Shown one piece after another: positions 11,240 through 64,000 of a stretch of DNA of 64,000 nt. Origin of the DNA: Capra hircus (Eukaryota > Chordata > Mammalia > Artiodactyla > Bovidae). Each line of letters begins with the position of its first letter. Positions within the stretch are counted from its first letter, which is position 1. Both the position numbers and the translations under genes were made by a program. The notes beneath the pieces are model-generated. The model did not search any database and had not been told where the DNA came from. It worked only from the letters and a program-made list of their open reading frames with translations. The stretch is taken from contig NW_017189517.1 in NCBI RefSeq assembly GCF_001704415.2, positions 12,845,167 to 12,909,166 on the forward strand, read 5' to 3'.

Positions 11240-11492
11240 TTGACGTTGACCGAAGAGGAGCTCGCCCAGCTGCTATTGATCACCAGCACTCAGCAGCACA
11301 CACGCCCTTTGGTGTGCATCACTTCAAGCAAACAGAAGTGTGCCCTGCTGAGAGTGGGGGTGCCTGGGTGGGGGTGGGGGGACCTGAGCGCACTGCCTCC
11401 AGCTGAGAGTGAAATTCCTTGAGAAAGCCCCTTTCCTGTCATAGCACCCACAGCACTCTGAGCCTGCTTGCAGCCCAACAGCCTCTCCGAGA
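11240..11492 (+). other. FRMD7: FRMD7 5' untranslated leader (predicted)
   Basis: This is the stretch between the TATA-like box and the start codon. It has no upstream ATG, so the FRMD7 ATG at 11493 is the first AUG; its context has A at -3 and C at +4, which is adequate. The leader becomes GC-rich and holds a G-run cluster at 11356-11381. The 5' boundary is a guess; whether the leader is continuous or spliced cannot be seen. Confidence 0.45.
11356..11381 (+). promoter_or_regulatory. G-quadruplex motif in the FRMD7 5' leader
   Basis: Four G-runs of 5, 3, 5 and 6 bases are separated by loops of 5, 1 and 1 bases, satisfying the usual G3+N1-7 rule. It sits 112 bp before the start codon on the coding strand, so it would be present in both promoter-proximal DNA and the mRNA leader. 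Such elements can slow scanning or transcription; any function here is inference. Confidence 0.6.
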
Positions 11493-63899
<52,407 letters not shown>

Positions 63900-64000
63900 A
63901 AGCTTTTTATTTAATATTGAAGTATAGTTGATCAACAATGTGTTAGTTTCAGGTATACAAAGGGATTCAGTTTTACATATACATGGATCATTCTTGCTGA
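63900..64000 (-). mobile_element. L1 3'-UTR fragment at the window end
   Basis: Antisense: atattgaagtatagttgatc, tagtttcaggtatacaaagg. Continues past the window. Confidence 0.75.

Noticed and set aside
11234..11422. Possible upstream open frame in the FRMD7 leader
   Set aside because: It begins at TTG, not ATG. No ATG lies in the leader, so no canonical uORF is supported.

Overview
This window is mammalian nuclear DNA from a ruminant, most likely a bovid. The evidence is the dense load of ruminant-specific retroposons: BovB (RTE-type) LINE fragments, Bov-tA and Bov-A2 SINEs, CHR-type tRNA-derived SINEs, and 5'-truncated L1 copies with the bovine-type G-rich 3' UTR. Older mammalian repeats (L1, L2, MIR, MaLR-type LTRs, MER5A-like DNA transposon remnants) fill in between. 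I cannot tell cattle, buffalo, sheep and goat apart from sequence alone.

The one protein-coding gene I can support is FRMD7 on the + strand, a FERM-domain protein that in human is X-linked and mutated in infantile nystagmus. Seven coding exons join in one open frame: 11493-11549, 45931-46035, 46836-46878, 49178-49256, 52527-52624, 62089-62203 and 62751-62898. Together they encode residues 1-215, covering the FERM F1 and F2 lobes and the start of F3. All introns are GT-AG. Intron 1 is about 34.4 kb. The rest of the gene lies beyond position 64000. A TATA-like box at 11209 and a 5' leader with a G-quadruplex motif precede the start codon. By synteny with human Xq26 the window should be X-chromosomal (inference).

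Layout: 1-11150 is intergenic, made of L1 pieces all on the + strand, MIR/L2 relics, two antisense MaLR LTRs and BovB/Bov-A2 copies. 11209-11549 holds the promoter, leader and exon 1. 11550-45930 is intron 1, with a dense block of mostly antisense L1 between 16.9 and 26.4 kb, a triple nested insertion at 38.6-40.0 kb, a BovB reverse-transcriptase fragment at 41.2-42.4 kb, and long stretches with no recognisable repeat, some GC-rich. 45931-52624 holds exons 2-5. Intron 5 (52625-62088) contains an old antisense L1 broken into pieces by SINEs, by a younger L1 that itself carries two BovB copies, and by an antisense processed pseudogene of NDUFB1. 62089-62898 holds exons 6 and 7, and intron 7 runs off the end.

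No other protein-coding gene, RNA gene, CRISPR array or prokaryotic-type system is supported, and I found no convincing undescribed system. The most useful observations are the FRMD7 splice alternatives, the 5' UTR G-quadruplex motif, the NDUFB1 retropseudogene, the L1 strand switch at the FRMD7 promoter and several insertion nests dated relative to each other by target-site duplications. Repeat boundaries were judged by eye and are approximate unless a target-site duplication is quoted.
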